This document shows, in pieces, positions 1-10,800 of a DNA stretch of 64,000 nucleotides. The position numbers and the translations under genes are program-made. Source of the DNA: JANMGV01 sp037440405 (GTDB lineage: Bacteria; Planctomycetota; Planctomycetia; Pirellulales; Pirellulaceae); contig JBBIUE010000003.1 in the NCBI GenBank assembly GCA_037440405.1, forward strand, positions 1 to 64,000, in the 5' to 3' direction. Every line of letters begins with the position of its first letter. Within the stretch, counting starts at the first letter, position 1. The notes under the pieces are model-generated. The model saw only the letters and a program-made list of their open reading frames with translations. It ran no database searches and had not been told where the DNA came from.

Positions 1-1434
1 CTGTTTGAAGAGACTTACGGTTGGGTTGGAGATCTTGCCGAAACCCTCAGTGCGGTCGTTCGTGCCTCACCATCAGGTCACAGCCAGCGACTTACCGAAT
101 GGATTCACATGCTCGATCAAATGCGGCCTCAGACCGATGAACAGAAGCTAGCGACACTCAGCTCTTGGATACCAAACTTGGTACATGCCGAACGGTTCGT
201 CCTGATGAAGCTCTTTACAGGGACCTTGCGCGTTGGAGTCAGCAAAGGTTTGGTGGTTCGTGCAGTTGCCGAGTATGGTCGGCTACCCAAAAGCGTCGTG
301 GCCGATCGTCTCATGGGAACCTTTCAACCAACTGCGCATTCGTTTCGCCAGCTGGTCGCGGAGGAATCGTCCACGATGGATGCGTGCCAGCCGCTCCCTT
401 TTGCATTGGCGCACCCGGTTGAAGATCCAGTAGTTACCCCGAGCCCGGTTGATGGCTCTCCGATGGACTACTTGATTGAATGGAAGTGGGATGGCATCCG
501 CGCGCAAGCGATACGGCGCGATGGACGATGGATGTTTTGGTCGCGTGGCGAAGAACGGCTCGATGGCCGCTTTCCTGAACTGGAGCTGGCTGCGGAACAA
601 CTGACTCGAGATTGCGTCCTGGACGGCGAAATACTTGCGTGGAGAAGAGATTCTCTTTTCCCATTGCCGTTCAACGACCTTCAAAAGCGGATACAGCGAA
701 AATCGCTCAGCAAGAAACTGTTACAGGAAGTACCCGTCGTCTTTCAAGTCTTCGACATCATGGAGTTGAACCGCAAGGATCTTCGATCACTATCCACTCT
801 CGAACGCAGACAGATTCTCGAACAGTATTTTGACGAACTCGGTATACGTGTAACCATCAACTCAACGAACCAAGCACCAAGCCTCGTCCCGATCATCGCG
901 CCGGTTGCCCCTTTACGCGCTGACAACTGGGAAGCGGTACAAGCGTTGCGCAACTCGGCTCCGCAGTTCGGTGCCGAAGGAGTGATGCTGAAACGATGGA
1001 CAGCTCCTTATCCCAGCGGCCGCGTTCGCGGAGATTGGTGGAAATGGAAAGTTGCTCCGCTGACGATTGATGCGGTACTATTGTACGCTCAGAAAGGACA
1101 TGGGCGCCGAGCCTCGCTCTATACTGACTACACGTTTGGACTTTGGAAAGATAGCCACTTCGTCCCGTTTGCCAAAGCCTACTCCGGCTTGACCGATCAA
1201 GAGATTCGGGAGGTGGATCAGTTCATACGCTCCAACGTGCAAGAGTCCTTTGGGCCGGTGCGAAGTGTTCGTCCTCATCTGGTGATGGAGTTAGCGTTCG
1301 AGAATGTGCAAGAATCGAAGCGTCATAAATCGGGAGTGGCCGTCCGATTCCCACGCATCGTTCGCTGGCGCCGAGACAAAAAACCGGACGACGCGAATCA
1401 CATCGACGACCTTCTTAGGATGATTCGGAAATGA
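1..1434 (+). CDS. ATP-dependent DNA ligase, 5' end cut off by the window
   Basis: This enzyme seals nicks in DNA using ATP through an enzyme-adenylate intermediate. The reading frame is open from base 1, so the N-terminus lies outside the window; the first in-frame ATG at 109 is internal. The nucleotidyltransferase motif I EWKWDGIR encoded near base 480 carries the adenylated lysine. GEILAW, GAEGVMLKR and WWKWK follow as later ligase motifs, and an OB-fold-like C-terminus closes the protein. The gene overlaps the helicase as ATGA, and a PdeM-like phosphoesterase follows. This order is the known bacterial ligase-associated repair set (ligase, DEXH helicase, PdeM and usually an MBL-fold exonuclease). 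The exonuclease is not in the window and may lie upstream. I am confident of the family and less sure of the subfamily. Confidence 0.93.
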   Translation: MFEETYGWVGDLAETLSAVVRASPSGHSQRLTEWIHMLDQMRPQTDEQKLATLSSWIPNLVHAERFVLMKLFTGTLRVGVSKGLVVRAVAEYGRLPKSVVADRLMGTFQPTAHSFRQLVAEESSTMDACQPLPFALAHPVEDPVVTPSPVDGSPMDYLIEWKWDGIRAQAIRRDGRWMFWSRGEERLDGRFPELELAAEQLTRDCVLDGEILAWRRDSLFPLPFNDLQKRIQRKSLSKKLLQEVPVVFQVFDIMELNRKDLRSLSTLERRQILEQYFDELGIRVTINSTNQAPSLVPIIAPVAPLRADNWEAVQALRNSAPQFGAEGVMLKRWTAPYPSGRVRGDWWKWKVAPLTIDAVLLYAQKGHGRRASLYTDYTFGLWKDSHFVPFAKAYSGLTDQEIREVDQFIRSNVQESFGPVRSVRPHLVMELAFENVQESKRHKSGVAVRFPRIVRWRRDKKPDDANHIDDLLRMIRK

Positions 1435-3902
1435 CCTTCGCACTTCCCCGAGGCACTTCCATCAAACCGGCTTTAGATTGGCTCCGCTCGCGTGGATGGA
1501 GGGCCTTTCCGTTTCAACGGCGATCCTGGCAAGCGTATCTCGACGGCCATGATCTTCTCATTCACTCAGCCACGGGGAGCGGAAAGACGTTGGCTGCGTG
1601 GATGGGGCCCGTCATCGAGTCACTCGCTTACCAAAAACGACCTCAACCCTTATCAGCTATCTGGGTTACACCGCTACGCGCTCTTGCTACCGACACCACG
1701 CAAGCCCTACAAGAAATCATCGTTCAACTGCGTTCGCCATGGCAGCTTCAATCGAGAACGGGCGACACCAGCAGTCATTTGAAAAAGAAACAGCTGACGC
1801 GACTTCCGCAGGCGTTGGTAACGACTCCCGAAAGTCTGACAATTCTGCAAACTTATCCTGAATTTTTGACCGCTTGTTCGAACCTGCAAGTGGTGATCGT
1901 CGATGAATGGCATGAATTGCTTGGCACGAAGCGAGGCGTCCTGCTTGAGCTGGCACTCTCTCGGCTGCGCACGCTTTCTCCAGAATTGCGAACCATTGGA
2001 CTCAGCGCGACTTTGGGAAATCTCGAACAGGCTTTGGATGTGCTCGTCGGCACCGCAGCCAAGCGGCCACGCACAATTATTCACGGTCTCTCCAAAAAGC
2101 GATTGTGGATTCGCTCGGTATTACCGGAATCCGTGGAACGATTTCCGTGGGCCGGACACCTTGGCACGCGGTTGGCATCCAAAGTTTGCGAAGCCATCGA
2201 TCAAGCCAAGTCGACACTCGTCTTTACGAATACACGCAATCAGACGGAACTGTGGTATCAAGAATTGCTGAAAACACGTCCGGACTATGCAGGCCAGATT
2301 GCTCTTCATCATGGCTCGCTGGATACCGATGTTCGAACTTGGGTTGAACAGTCTCTGCGCGACGAGAAGTTAAAGGCTGTCGTCTGCACGAGCAGTTTGG
2401 ATTTGGGAGTCGACTTCACAGTGGTCGAGCAAGTTGTTCAGGTTGGTTCGCCGAAAGGAATCGCACGTCTCCTTCAACGCGCAGGCAGGTCGGGGCATCA
2501 ACCGAAGGCTGCGAGTCAATTGCTTTTTGTACCAACGAATGTTTTGGAGCTCATCGAGTTATCTGCGGCACGGAAAATGCTTCGTCGGGGAATTCTCGAA
2601 CATCGAGAACCGGAGCGATTGCCGCTGGACCTGCTGACTCAGCATCTGGTAACGCGAGGAATCGCCCAGCCCTATAAACGCGACGAGATTCTCCGCGAGC
2701 TGCGATCAACTTATACCTTTGCTGACCTGACCGATGTACAGCTAGAGGGTTGTATTCAATTCGCGAAGAACGGAGGCCATTGCCTGGAACGCTACGACGA
2801 GTTTCGTAGGCTCGAGGAAGACTCCAACGGTCAGCTTCAGATCACCAGTCCGAAAACGATTCAGCGCCACCGAGCCAGCATTGGAACCATCGTTGCAGAG
2901 TCGTCGATTTCCGTCCGCTACTTGAAAGGCGCGAAGTTAGGTTCGGTCGAAGAAATGTTTATTTCTAGACTCCTTCCGGGCGACAAGTTTTTGTTTGCCG
3001 GCAAGCTACTTGAACTGGTTGCTCTACACCATTCCATCGCCTGGGTTCGAAGAGCCATAGGGACTCCCAACGCCGTGCCGCGCTGGATGGGTGGAAGAAT
3101 TCCGCTGTCGAGTCAACTCTCTCAAGGAATCCGCGAACGGATCGAAGATGCTAGCAACAACATATTCGAAGGGAAGGAAATGCGAGCCGTTCGTCCGGTC
3201 CTCCAGTTGCAACAGCAGTGGAGCCACTTACCCGCTCAAAACGAGTTGCTGATTGAGCAAGTCCATACACGCGAAGGATATCAGCTTTACGTCTATCCGT
3301 TTGAAGGACGCCTGGTACACGAAGGTTTGGCAGCGATCGTCGCGTACCGTTTGAGTAAGTCCCGCAAAATAACCTTTTCGCTGGCGGCGAACGACTACGG
3401 GTTCTTGCTGCACAGCCGCATCGATCCGATGGTGAGCGAGGCTCAAGTATGCAGTTGTTTTCGTCTGGAGGGCTTGCTGGAGGACATCTTGGCTGGACTC
3501 AATGCGACCGAAATGGCCAAGCGACAGTTTCGGGAGATTGCGAGAATTGCAGGTCTCATCCATGTTGGTTTCCCTGGCGAACAGCGGTCGAGCCGCCATT
3601 TGCAAGCTTCCAGCGATTTGATTTATGACGTCTTTACAAACTATGACCCAGAGAATCTACTGTTGAACCAAGCCAAGCAAGAAGTGCTGCGCCGACAATT
3701 GGAATGGGACCGGCTTCAGAAGACGATGACACGAATCGCAAGCCATCCGATCATCTGGCGCACCCCCAAACGACCTACCCCTTTAGGCTTTGCTCTGTTG
3801 GTCGATCGATTGAGAGAGCGAGTCAGTTCCGAAACCTTGGCGGAACGCGTCCGAGCCATGCAAATGCAGTTGGAGAATGCGGCACGATCATTGGCAACGT
3901 GA
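1431..3902 (+). CDS. Ligase-associated DEXH-box helicase (Lhr-like)
   Basis: This is an 823-residue superfamily 2 helicase of the Lhr type, expected to unwind DNA during repair together with the adjacent ligase. Walker A is ATGSGKT at residues 47-53. The DEXH box reads DEWHE near residue 158, SATLGN is motif III, and QRAGRSGH is motif VI. A long Lhr-type C-terminal region follows the two RecA-like domains. The ATG start overlaps the ligase stop codon as ATGA, which indicates translational coupling. The stop codon overlaps a GTG that could start the next gene. Length and neighbours agree with the ligase-associated DEXH helicase family; the nuclease-free architecture is inferred from the sequence alone. 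Confidence 0.93.
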   Translation: MTFALPRGTSIKPALDWLRSRGWRAFPFQRRSWQAYLDGHDLLIHSATGSGKTLAAWMGPVIESLAYQKRPQPLSAIWVTPLRALATDTTQALQEIIVQLRSPWQLQSRTGDTSSHLKKKQLTRLPQALVTTPESLTILQTYPEFLTACSNLQVVIVDEWHELLGTKRGVLLELALSRLRTLSPELRTIGLSATLGNLEQALDVLVGTAAKRPRTIIHGLSKKRLWIRSVLPESVERFPWAGHLGTRLASKVCEAIDQAKSTLVFTNTRNQTELWYQELLKTRPDYAGQIALHHGSLDTDVRTWVEQSLRDEKLKAVVCTSSLDLGVDFTVVEQVVQVGSPKGIARLLQRAGRSGHQPKAASQLLFVPTNVLELIELSAARKMLRRGILEHREPERLPLDLLTQHLVTRGIAQPYKRDEILRELRSTYTFADLTDVQLEGCIQFAKNGGHCLERYDEFRRLEEDSNGQLQITSPKTIQRHRASIGTIVAESSISVRYLKGAKLGSVEEMFISRLLPGDKFLFAGKLLELVALHHSIAWVRRAIGTPNAVPRWMGGRIPLSSQLSQGIRERIEDASNNIFEGKEMRAVRPVLQLQQQWSHLPAQNELLIEQVHTREGYQLYVYPFEGRLVHEGLAAIVAYRLSKSRKITFSLAANDYGFLLHSRIDPMVSEAQVCSCFRLEGLLEDILAGLNATEMAKRQFREIARIAGLIHVGFPGEQRSSRHLQASSDLIYDVFTNYDPENLLLNQAKQEVLRRQLEWDRLQKTMTRIASHPIIWRTPKRPTPLGFALLVDRLRERVSSETLAERVRAMQMQLENAARSLAT

Positions 3903-4654
3903 ACCAGTTGGAATCGATCATGATTGAGGGTTCGGATCATCGCCTCGCGAGAATCATTGCAGACCAAACGGTTGAGTACCTGGGGATCGGGGCAGTTCAT
4001 TGGCCGGCAGCAAACATGCTGATCGTGGCGGATTTGCATTTGGGTAAGAGCATCACTTTTCGCAGAAGCGGCATTCCGATTCCCGAAGGAGCGGACCTTC
4101 AAACGCTTCTTCGATTGAAGCATGCCATAGAGGTTACCAAGCCGCGAACTCTATTGATTCTCGGCGATTTCATCCATGCTCGTGGAGGTTGGAACGATCG
4201 CTTGGTCGGTCACATTCACGAACTCCGCCAGCGCTATTGGGAGTTGCGATGGCAGTTAGTCCTTGGGAACCACGATCGCGGCTCGGTCGCTCGACTTCAG
4301 CAATTCGATATCCAGCTCTTCTCGCCTCCGTACCAAGTTGATCCGTTTATTTTTCTGCACGAACCGAGTAGGGCGGAGCAGATGGATGATCGGGACCGAC
4401 CCTTCTACATGGCAGGACACTTACATCCGTCAATCTCCTTATCAACGTGGGGCCGAGTTCGAACGCGATTGAAATGCTTTTGGGAAAGACCTTCGGGCTT
4501 AATTCTACCTGCCTTCGGAGAATTCACGGGAGGCGCGAACTGCCAGCCTTCTGAGAATGATCGAATCGTCGGCATCGCTGATGGCGAACTGATCGAAATT
4601 GATTTGTCGAAATCAACGATCCTCGCCAGGTCACGAGCAACGAAGTCATTGTAA
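3899..4654 (+). CDS. pdeM: Ligase-associated metallophosphoesterase, PdeM-like
   Basis: This is a calcineurin-like metallophosphoesterase, predicted to act as a DNA endonuclease or phosphodiesterase in the ligase-associated repair set. The metal-binding motifs appear in order: VADLHLGK, LGDFIHAR, LGNHDRG and AGHLHPS. The GTG at 3899 overlaps the helicase stop as GTGA and sits in frame, so I chose it by analogy with the ATGA junction upstream; ATG at 3920 is an equally possible start. The protein is about 250 residues, normal for the family. The activity is inferred from the family. Confidence 0.88.
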   Translation: MNQLESIMIEGSDHRLARIIADQTVEYLGIGAVHWPAANMLIVADLHLGKSITFRRSGIPIPEGADLQTLLRLKHAIEVTKPRTLLILGDFIHARGGWNDRLVGHIHELRQRYWELRWQLVLGNHDRGSVARLQQFDIQLFSPPYQVDPFIFLHEPSRAEQMDDRDRPFYMAGHLHPSISLSTWGRVRTRLKCFWERPSGLILPAFGEFTGGANCQPSENDRIVGIADGELIEIDLSKSTILARSRATKSL

Positions 4655-5109
4655 GAAACATTGAATATCCGCCTCGCATCTCCAGCACATTCCATTGGAA
4701 CTTTCCTCGTCGACGCGAAGAGCAATTAAACGTATGACTTTGACTTTCACTTGCCATTGAACCTCAGGTTGGCCGCAACCGCCACCGGTAACATGCTCAA
4801 TTGGCAAGACGACGCGGGATGGATGGATTTTCAAATGCTAATCAAGTGGCAAGACGACAATCCTGAAGTGATGCCTTCCCCCAACCACCGCACTTCTTCT
4901 CGTTTGCATTGAATCGACGAACCGCAATGTCACGATGGTTTGCCTCCGTTTTTGAACAGTTTCCCTCGTAGAGTTTGGAACCCAGAAAGTGGATCCTCCC
5001 AAAAAGTGGATGCACCTTAGTACGCTGCTGTGCGGTTGGATCGCAAAAATCGGACAGCAGCCCAATTCGGCTTAGTTTGAACAGGCGCTAATGTTAAACC
5101 GACGAAACG
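4655..5109. other. Intergenic gap between convergent genes
   Basis: No convincing gene was found. The gap separates the 3' end of the repair operon from the 3' end of the EF-G gene. It contains two short direct repeats: GGCAAGACGAC near 4803 and 4850, and AAAGTGGAT near 4985 and 5004. A 75-codon minus-strand frame has no recognisable product. No strong hairpin with a T-run was seen. Confidence 0.5.
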
Positions 5110-7206
5110 TTAACCCATTCCGAAAGCGTCGGCGTCGGAGGCGGGGGCTTCTTGATAGCCGCACGGTTCCATCGAGCAACCTGCTCGACCCTGACTCAGA
5201 CTGCGGATGGCACTGGAGTAGCCAAAGAGTTCTTTCAGCGGCGCTTGTGCCAGAATCAGCGTCTGCACCCCGCGATTTTCCGTTTTCTCAATAATGGCGC
5301 GACGCTGCTGTAAATCGCCCACAATATCGCCAACATAATCGTCTGGCGTAACGATCTCCATCTTCATCACGGGTTCGAGAAGGACCGGTTCCGCTTTCTT
5401 GAGAGCCTCCTCGAACGCATCGTTCGCCGCGATGCGAAAAGCGACTTCATCCGAAACCCCGTCTTGATACTCTCCTCCCAGCACGCTGACGCGCATTCCC
5501 GACAACGGGAACGACCCAATAATGCCCCCTCCTTGGGCACGATTGCGAAGCTCTTCCAAGGCCGCTTGTCGGAGGTTCTCCGGCAGCAATTGATCCGGAG
5601 GTGTTCGATCCAATACGACAACTGGATCGGAAAGCTCTTTGGTTCTCTCGACATGGATTGTCAAGCGAGCGAACATGGTCTGAGCGCCCATTTGGCGATT
5701 GCATTGTCCTTGAACTGTAACTGGATTGCGAATCGTCTCGCGATAGCTGACCCGAGGTTTGTAAAATTTCACGTTGACGTTGAAGTCGCGGGTCAAGCGA
5801 TGTTTGATGACGTCCAGGTGCAATTCGCCCATGCCGCTGATCAATGTTTGGCCGGATTCTTCATTTTCGATGGCATGAAAGGTCGGATCTTGCCGCTTAA
5901 GCATTTCGAGTACTTCAGAAAGCTTCTTGCGTTCCGTGGTGTTCTCTGGCTCGATGGCCATCGAAATGACCGCTTGCGCAAACTGGATGGATGGCAGCTC
6001 GATCACGTCGCGGGTATCGCAAAGCGTGTCGCCGGTAATCGCGTAGCGAGGGCCGATGGTGCATGCGATATCTCCACATTCCAACGTCGGCACCTGTCCT
6101 TGGCGTTCCTTGCGTGTCGCGTGAATCTGCCAAAGTTGAGCGACGTTCTCTTTCTTGTCGCGATTTGGCACGTAGACCCGCGAGTTGGCATCGAGCTTGC
6201 CAGAATAGACTCGGATCCAATACATATCTCCCGTTTTGGCAGGCAGAATCTTGAAGACCAAACCGCAAAAAGGTTCTTTTGGATCCGGTTTTCGAATCAG
6301 TTTCTTGCTGGGGTTTTTGGGATCGATACCTTCGACCGGCGGTCGGTCGAGGGGACATGGCAAGTAAGCATGCACGGCATCCAGCAACGGCTGCACTCCC
6401 ATGCCATGCAATGCTGAACCGCACAGAACCGGCTGGATTTGCTGAGCGATGCAAGCTTCCCGTAGCACTTTTCGGATAAGTTCTGGCGGTATGGGTTTTT
6501 CTTCCATGGCCAGTTCCATCAGCTCATTGCTACAAAGATACAGTTGTTCAAGCATCTCGTCGCGCCAAGCTTTCGCGTCATCCGCGACGTCGGCGGGGAT
6601 GTCTTCGAGTAAAACTGTGCGTCCACCGTCTTCAGGCTGAAATCGGAGAAACTTCATCTCGATGAGATCGATAATGCCGCGGAAAGGATCGCTGGTGTGG
6701 GAGGGCCCCATGCCGACTGGGATTTGGACAGCCACAGGATGCGCCATCAACCGCGGACCAATTTCTTCGAGGACGCGGTAGAAGTCCGCGCCTTCGCGAT
6801 CCAGTTTGTTGATGAAGACGATGCGAGGAACGCCATACTTGTTGGCTTGACGCCAAACCGTCTCACTTTGCGCTTCCACTCCCTCGCGGGCACTGAAGAC
6901 GACGACGGCTCCATCGAGGACGCGAAGGCATCGCTCAACCTCCGCAGTGAAGTCGACGTGTCCAGGAGTATCAAGCAAGTTGATCTGGCAGTCCTTCCAG
7001 CGGAAGGTGACACAGGCAGCAAAAATGGTGATCCCTCTCTGCTGCTCTTCTGGGTCGTCGTCTGTTTCGGTTGTACCGGAATCGACCGAACCGGCGCGGT
7101 GTTTGGAACCACTCATGTAAAGCATTTGCTCGGTCACGGTCGTCTTGCCGGCGTCAATGTGGGCGATGATGCCGATGTTGCGGAGTCGCGTTAGTTCTCG
7201 GGACAT
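5110..7206 (-). CDS. fusA: Elongation factor G, mtEFG2/spdEFG2-like paralogue
   Basis: This is a 698-residue translational GTPase. G1 is AHIDAGKTT near residues 15-23, the G2 threonine lies in GITI, G3 is DTPGH and G4 is NKLD. The domain order matches EF-G through domains II to V. The switch-adjacent VDSGTTETDDDPEEQQRGIT stretch and the VERCLRVLDGAV segment resemble mitochondrial EFG2 and the spdEFG2 paralogues more than the classical translocase. In that family one paralogue drives translocation and the other works in ribosome recycling with RRF. The gene is not next to rpsG, rpsL or tuf, which also argues for a paralogue. Assignment to EF-G is certain; the recycling role is inferred. Confidence 0.93.
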   Translation of the reverse strand: MSRELTRLRNIGIIAHIDAGKTTVTEQMLYMSGSKHRAGSVDSGTTETDDDPEEQQRGITIFAACVTFRWKDCQINLLDTPGHVDFTAEVERCLRVLDGAVVVFSAREGVEAQSETVWRQANKYGVPRIVFINKLDREGADFYRVLEEIGPRLMAHPVAVQIPVGMGPSHTSDPFRGIIDLIEMKFLRFQPEDGGRTVLLEDIPADVADDAKAWRDEMLEQLYLCSNELMELAMEEKPIPPELIRKVLREACIAQQIQPVLCGSALHGMGVQPLLDAVHAYLPCPLDRPPVEGIDPKNPSKKLIRKPDPKEPFCGLVFKILPAKTGDMYWIRVYSGKLDANSRVYVPNRDKKENVAQLWQIHATRKERQGQVPTLECGDIACTIGPRYAITGDTLCDTRDVIELPSIQFAQAVISMAIEPENTTERKKLSEVLEMLKRQDPTFHAIENEESGQTLISGMGELHLDVIKHRLTRDFNVNVKFYKPRVSYRETIRNPVTVQGQCNRQMGAQTMFARLTIHVERTKELSDPVVVLDRTPPDQLLPENLRQAALEELRNRAQGGGIIGSFPLSGMRVSVLGGEYQDGVSDEVAFRIAANDAFEEALKKAEPVLLEPVMKMEIVTPDDYVGDIVGDLQQRRAIIEKTENRGVQTLILAQAPLKELFGYSSAIRSLSQGRAGCSMEPCGYQEAPASDADAFGMG

Positions 7207-7284
7207 AGTCGTTCGAATTCAAGGCACGGAAAAGTGCCCATTCTTGCCGCAAATCGACTCGAAGGCTATGCCCATTGCGAAAAG

Positions 7285-7797
7285 TCATGGTCGATGTGCG
7301 GATCGGACAAAATGCCCCGATTTTCCCCCCGTTTTTTCGATTAGACCGAGAAAAACAATCTCCATCTCGCGATCGATCGATTTGCACATGTCGTAAACGG
7401 TCAGGGCTGCCGTCGAGGCTGCGACGAGGGCTTCCATTTCGACTCCTGTCTTGGCAGTTGCGACGGCTTCGGCGGTGATTTCCAGCATTTCTTGATCGAG
7501 CCATTTCCAGTCGCATCGTACATGGTCTAACGGTACGATATGGCAGAGCGGGATCAACTGAGAGGTTAGCTTAGCTCCTTGAATGCCGGCTAGGAAGGAG
7601 ATTGTCTGCACGTTTCCTTTCGCGGCCATACCGCGCTCGATCGAATCTCGCGTTTCCGGCTTCATGCGAAGGCGAGCTGCCGCAACGGCTCGCCGGAGCG
7701 TTGTCGGCTTGGTCCCAACATCCACCATCCGAGGCCTCCCAAGCTCGTCCCAATGAACGTTTAGCTCCGGAGATTCGGGCTGTTTGGGTGATTCCAT
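7285..7797 (-). CDS. moaC: Cyclic pyranopterin monophosphate synthase
   Basis: MoaC converts 3',8-cyclo-7,8-dihydro-GTP into cyclic pyranopterin monophosphate in molybdenum cofactor synthesis. The conserved blocks are present: MVDVG, KGNV, LIPLCHIVPL, KTGVEMEAL, YDMCKSID and KTGGKSG, including the active-site lysine-rich segments. The length of 170 residues is typical. An excellent Shine-Dalgarno (AGGAGG) lies six bases before the ATG. No other moa or mog gene is nearby. The gene follows a Vps10-like gene by 28 bases on the same strand and may be cotranscribed with it. Confidence 0.97.
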   Translation of the reverse strand: MESPKQPESPELNVHWDELGRPRMVDVGTKPTTLRRAVAAARLRMKPETRDSIERGMAAKGNVQTISFLAGIQGAKLTSQLIPLCHIVPLDHVRCDWKWLDQEMLEITAEAVATAKTGVEMEALVAASTAALTVYDMCKSIDREMEIVFLGLIEKTGGKSGHFVRSAHRP

Positions 7798-7825
7798 TCT
7801 GTTCCTCCTGCTTCCAAGGTCGATG

Positions 7826-10800
7826 CTACTTTTTGCTCCACTCGGGAATCGAGCGACCCTGAGTCCACGGAGCGGAGACTTCGTCGAGTTGCTTTTCGAG
7901 CGCGACCAGATCGACCTCGATGGCTTGTTTCAAATCGGCAAGAAGCCCCGGGAGCTGCTCTCCGACAATGGCAAAGTTTCGACGATGCGTTTGCGTCGGA
8001 CCGAGAGTGGAGGTCCAACTACCTTGAACCACTTGTTGCAACCGGCCAAGAAGCCCAGGCATTTCGGGCTCATTTCTTCTCGATCTCGTGCGATCGCCCA
8101 CCAAGCGTTCCTGGAGATCGAGTAAACGAATTTGTAGTTCGCGAGCAGATTTGTACATTTCCAAATCCAGCCTCGGAGAACGTTCAATGACGACCTTGAT
8201 GCTGTCGATGCGACTGAGTGCATCGGACAAAATCTGGTTCGATGCCATGACAACGCGCATTGCCTCGGCGGTCTCATTTTGGAATGCCAGTGCGGCATCA
8301 CGTTGTTCCGGAGTTACAATGTCGCCCCGCAAAGGCTTGCATTCGAATGCGACAGGCGGTACTAGCTCCTTGATCTCGGTTTCTCCCATCTGAACCAACG
8401 AAGCCGTGTAGGTGCCGGGTAGGACGCGAGGGCCTTGTCCATCGCCTCGTCGCGACGGCGCGAGCCCGGCGTATCTCAAGTCCCATGTCAGTCGGTGAAG
8501 TCCCGAGGATGTCGCGGCGGGAAGACGTCGAACCACATTTCCGCCCGAATCCCGAATGATCATAAGAATGCGATCTCCTTCTTCACGGTCCTCAGCTTTC
8601 AACTCTTCCCAAGTCGGATAGGGAGCGTCTTGGGAACGTGCCGATCGCTCGCGATCGCGGCGGATGCGCTCTCCTTTCTTCGTTTTCAGTGAATCCTTCA
8701 AGTAATAGGTGATCGTCGCACCGAAGGGTGGATTCGGTGCAATGAAGAAATCGGAGCCTTGAAACGCCTTGCCATCACCACCCAGAGGATCATCCTCTAA
8801 GTACATCACTGCGGGCTTGATCGGCAGAATCGTGGCTGACTGCTCGACAAGAGCGGTTGTCATTTCCCGTAGCGGAGAGTAGTCGTCGAGAATGTAAATG
8901 CCGCGACCGAAGGTTCCTAAGACCAAGTCGTTCTCTCGTCTCTGGATTTCGATGTCCCGTACAGCAATGGTCGGTAATCCATTTTTCATTGCTAACCATT
9001 TTTTGCCGCCATCGAGTGTCACATGGACGCCAAACTCGGTGCCTACGAAAAGCAAATCGCTGCGAATATGATCCTCAGCAATGGTGTAGGCTGAACCGCG
9101 TTCTGGTAAACCTTGCGAAATGAGAGTCCATTGATTGCCACGATCGACACTCTTCAATACATACGGTCGGAAATCACCTCGCTTGAAATTCTGAACCACG
9201 ACGTACACGGTGTCGGCATCGTGACGAGATGCTTCTAAATCACTGACGTAAGCGAACTCCGGCACGTCAAGAAACGAGAACTTTTCGACTTTACGCCAGT
9301 TCGCTCCCCCATCCTCCGACACCTGAATCAATCCATCATCGGTTCCGACGTACAACAAATTCGGCACGAGAGGGGATTCCGAAATCGACGTGATGTTTCC
9401 ATAAAATGAAGTCGATGAGTTTTTCGCGACGGCATCAACGCTCCAAATCCTTCCCATGACCTTCAATTGGTTTCGATCGAGATTGCGGGAAAGGTCTGGG
9501 CTGATCGCTTCCCAGGAATCACCGCGATCGTCGCTGCGAAACAGAATCTGCGAAGCGTAGTAGACCCTCTGCGGATTGTGCGGGCTGATCAAAATCGGTG
9601 AGTCCCAATTCCACCGCAAGGGAGGACCGTCGGCGGATTCCTGCGGTTTGATGTCGATGCGCTCTCCGGTGCGGCGATCGTAGCGGACCAAGCCACCGTA
9701 CTGCCATTGGGAGTAGACGATGTTCGGGTCTGTCGGATCGACCGTCGGATCAAAACCGTCCCCGAACACTGTTACAAACCAATCGCTGTTTCGAATGCCG
9801 TGCGTGTTGGTCGTTCGCGACGGTCCGCCCTGAGTCGCGTTGTCCTGCGTACCACCGTAGACATTGTAGAACGGCAAGCTCTCGTCCACGGCGATCTTGT
9901 AAAACTGAGTGATCGGCAAGTTCGGGAAGAAGCGATAGGTCCTGCCGCGATCGTACGTTTCGTAAAGCCCACCGTCGCAACCGACGAGAAGGTGATTCGG
10001 ATCGTCGGGAGCAATGATGAGTGCATGATTGTCGACATGCTTATCGCTTTCACCGAGTTGCTGGAAAGACTTGCCGCCATCCTCCGAAACCATGAGGTAC
10101 GTGTCCAGGGAATAAATCCGGTCAAAGACATGCGGGTCCGCGATGATCTCTTGGTAGTATTGCGGACTACTCGAAACATAACTGGATTGTTTGGTCCAAC
10201 TTTCGCCGCGATCCGTCGAGCGAAAAACACCACCCTCTGAGCCGGTCGCTTCAACAATGGCGTAGATGACGTCTGGTTGAAGTGGGGAAATCGCCAGGCC
10301 AATTCTTCCACGATCTCCTCCAGGCAAACCGCGATTGATCGCTCGCCACGACAATCCACCGTCCGTCGATTTATAGATGCCAGACTCCGGGCCCCCATCG
10401 ATAAGCGTCCATTGATGTCTTCGCCTCTGATAGGCCACCGCGTAAAGCGTGTCCGGATTGCGAGGATCGCAATGAACTTCGGATATCCCCGTGTTTTCAG
10501 AGATGAATAAGACTCTGTTCCAACTTCTCCCGCCATCCGTGGTCTTGTACAAACCTCGGTCTCCGCCCGGAGCCCAGAGAGGCCCTTGAGCTGCAACGTA
10601 GACTGTGTCGCTCTTTCTCGGATCGATCAGGATCTGACCAATATGTTCCGACTGGCCAAGCCCGACTTTCTGAAATGACTTCCCACCGTCAAGAGATTTG
10701 TAAACACCGTCACCGTATCCGACGCTTCGCTGACTGTTGTTCTCGCCTGTACCGACCCAAACCACGTTGGAATTGCTCGGATCAATGGCAAGGCACCCAA

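Noticed and set aside
4655..5109. Short direct repeats taken as mobile element remains
   Set aside because: Only 9-11 bases long with two copies each; not enough to claim an element.
5464..6417. 317-codon plus-strand frame
   Set aside because: Lies wholly antisense to the EF-G gene; EF-G motifs on the other strand are unmistakable.
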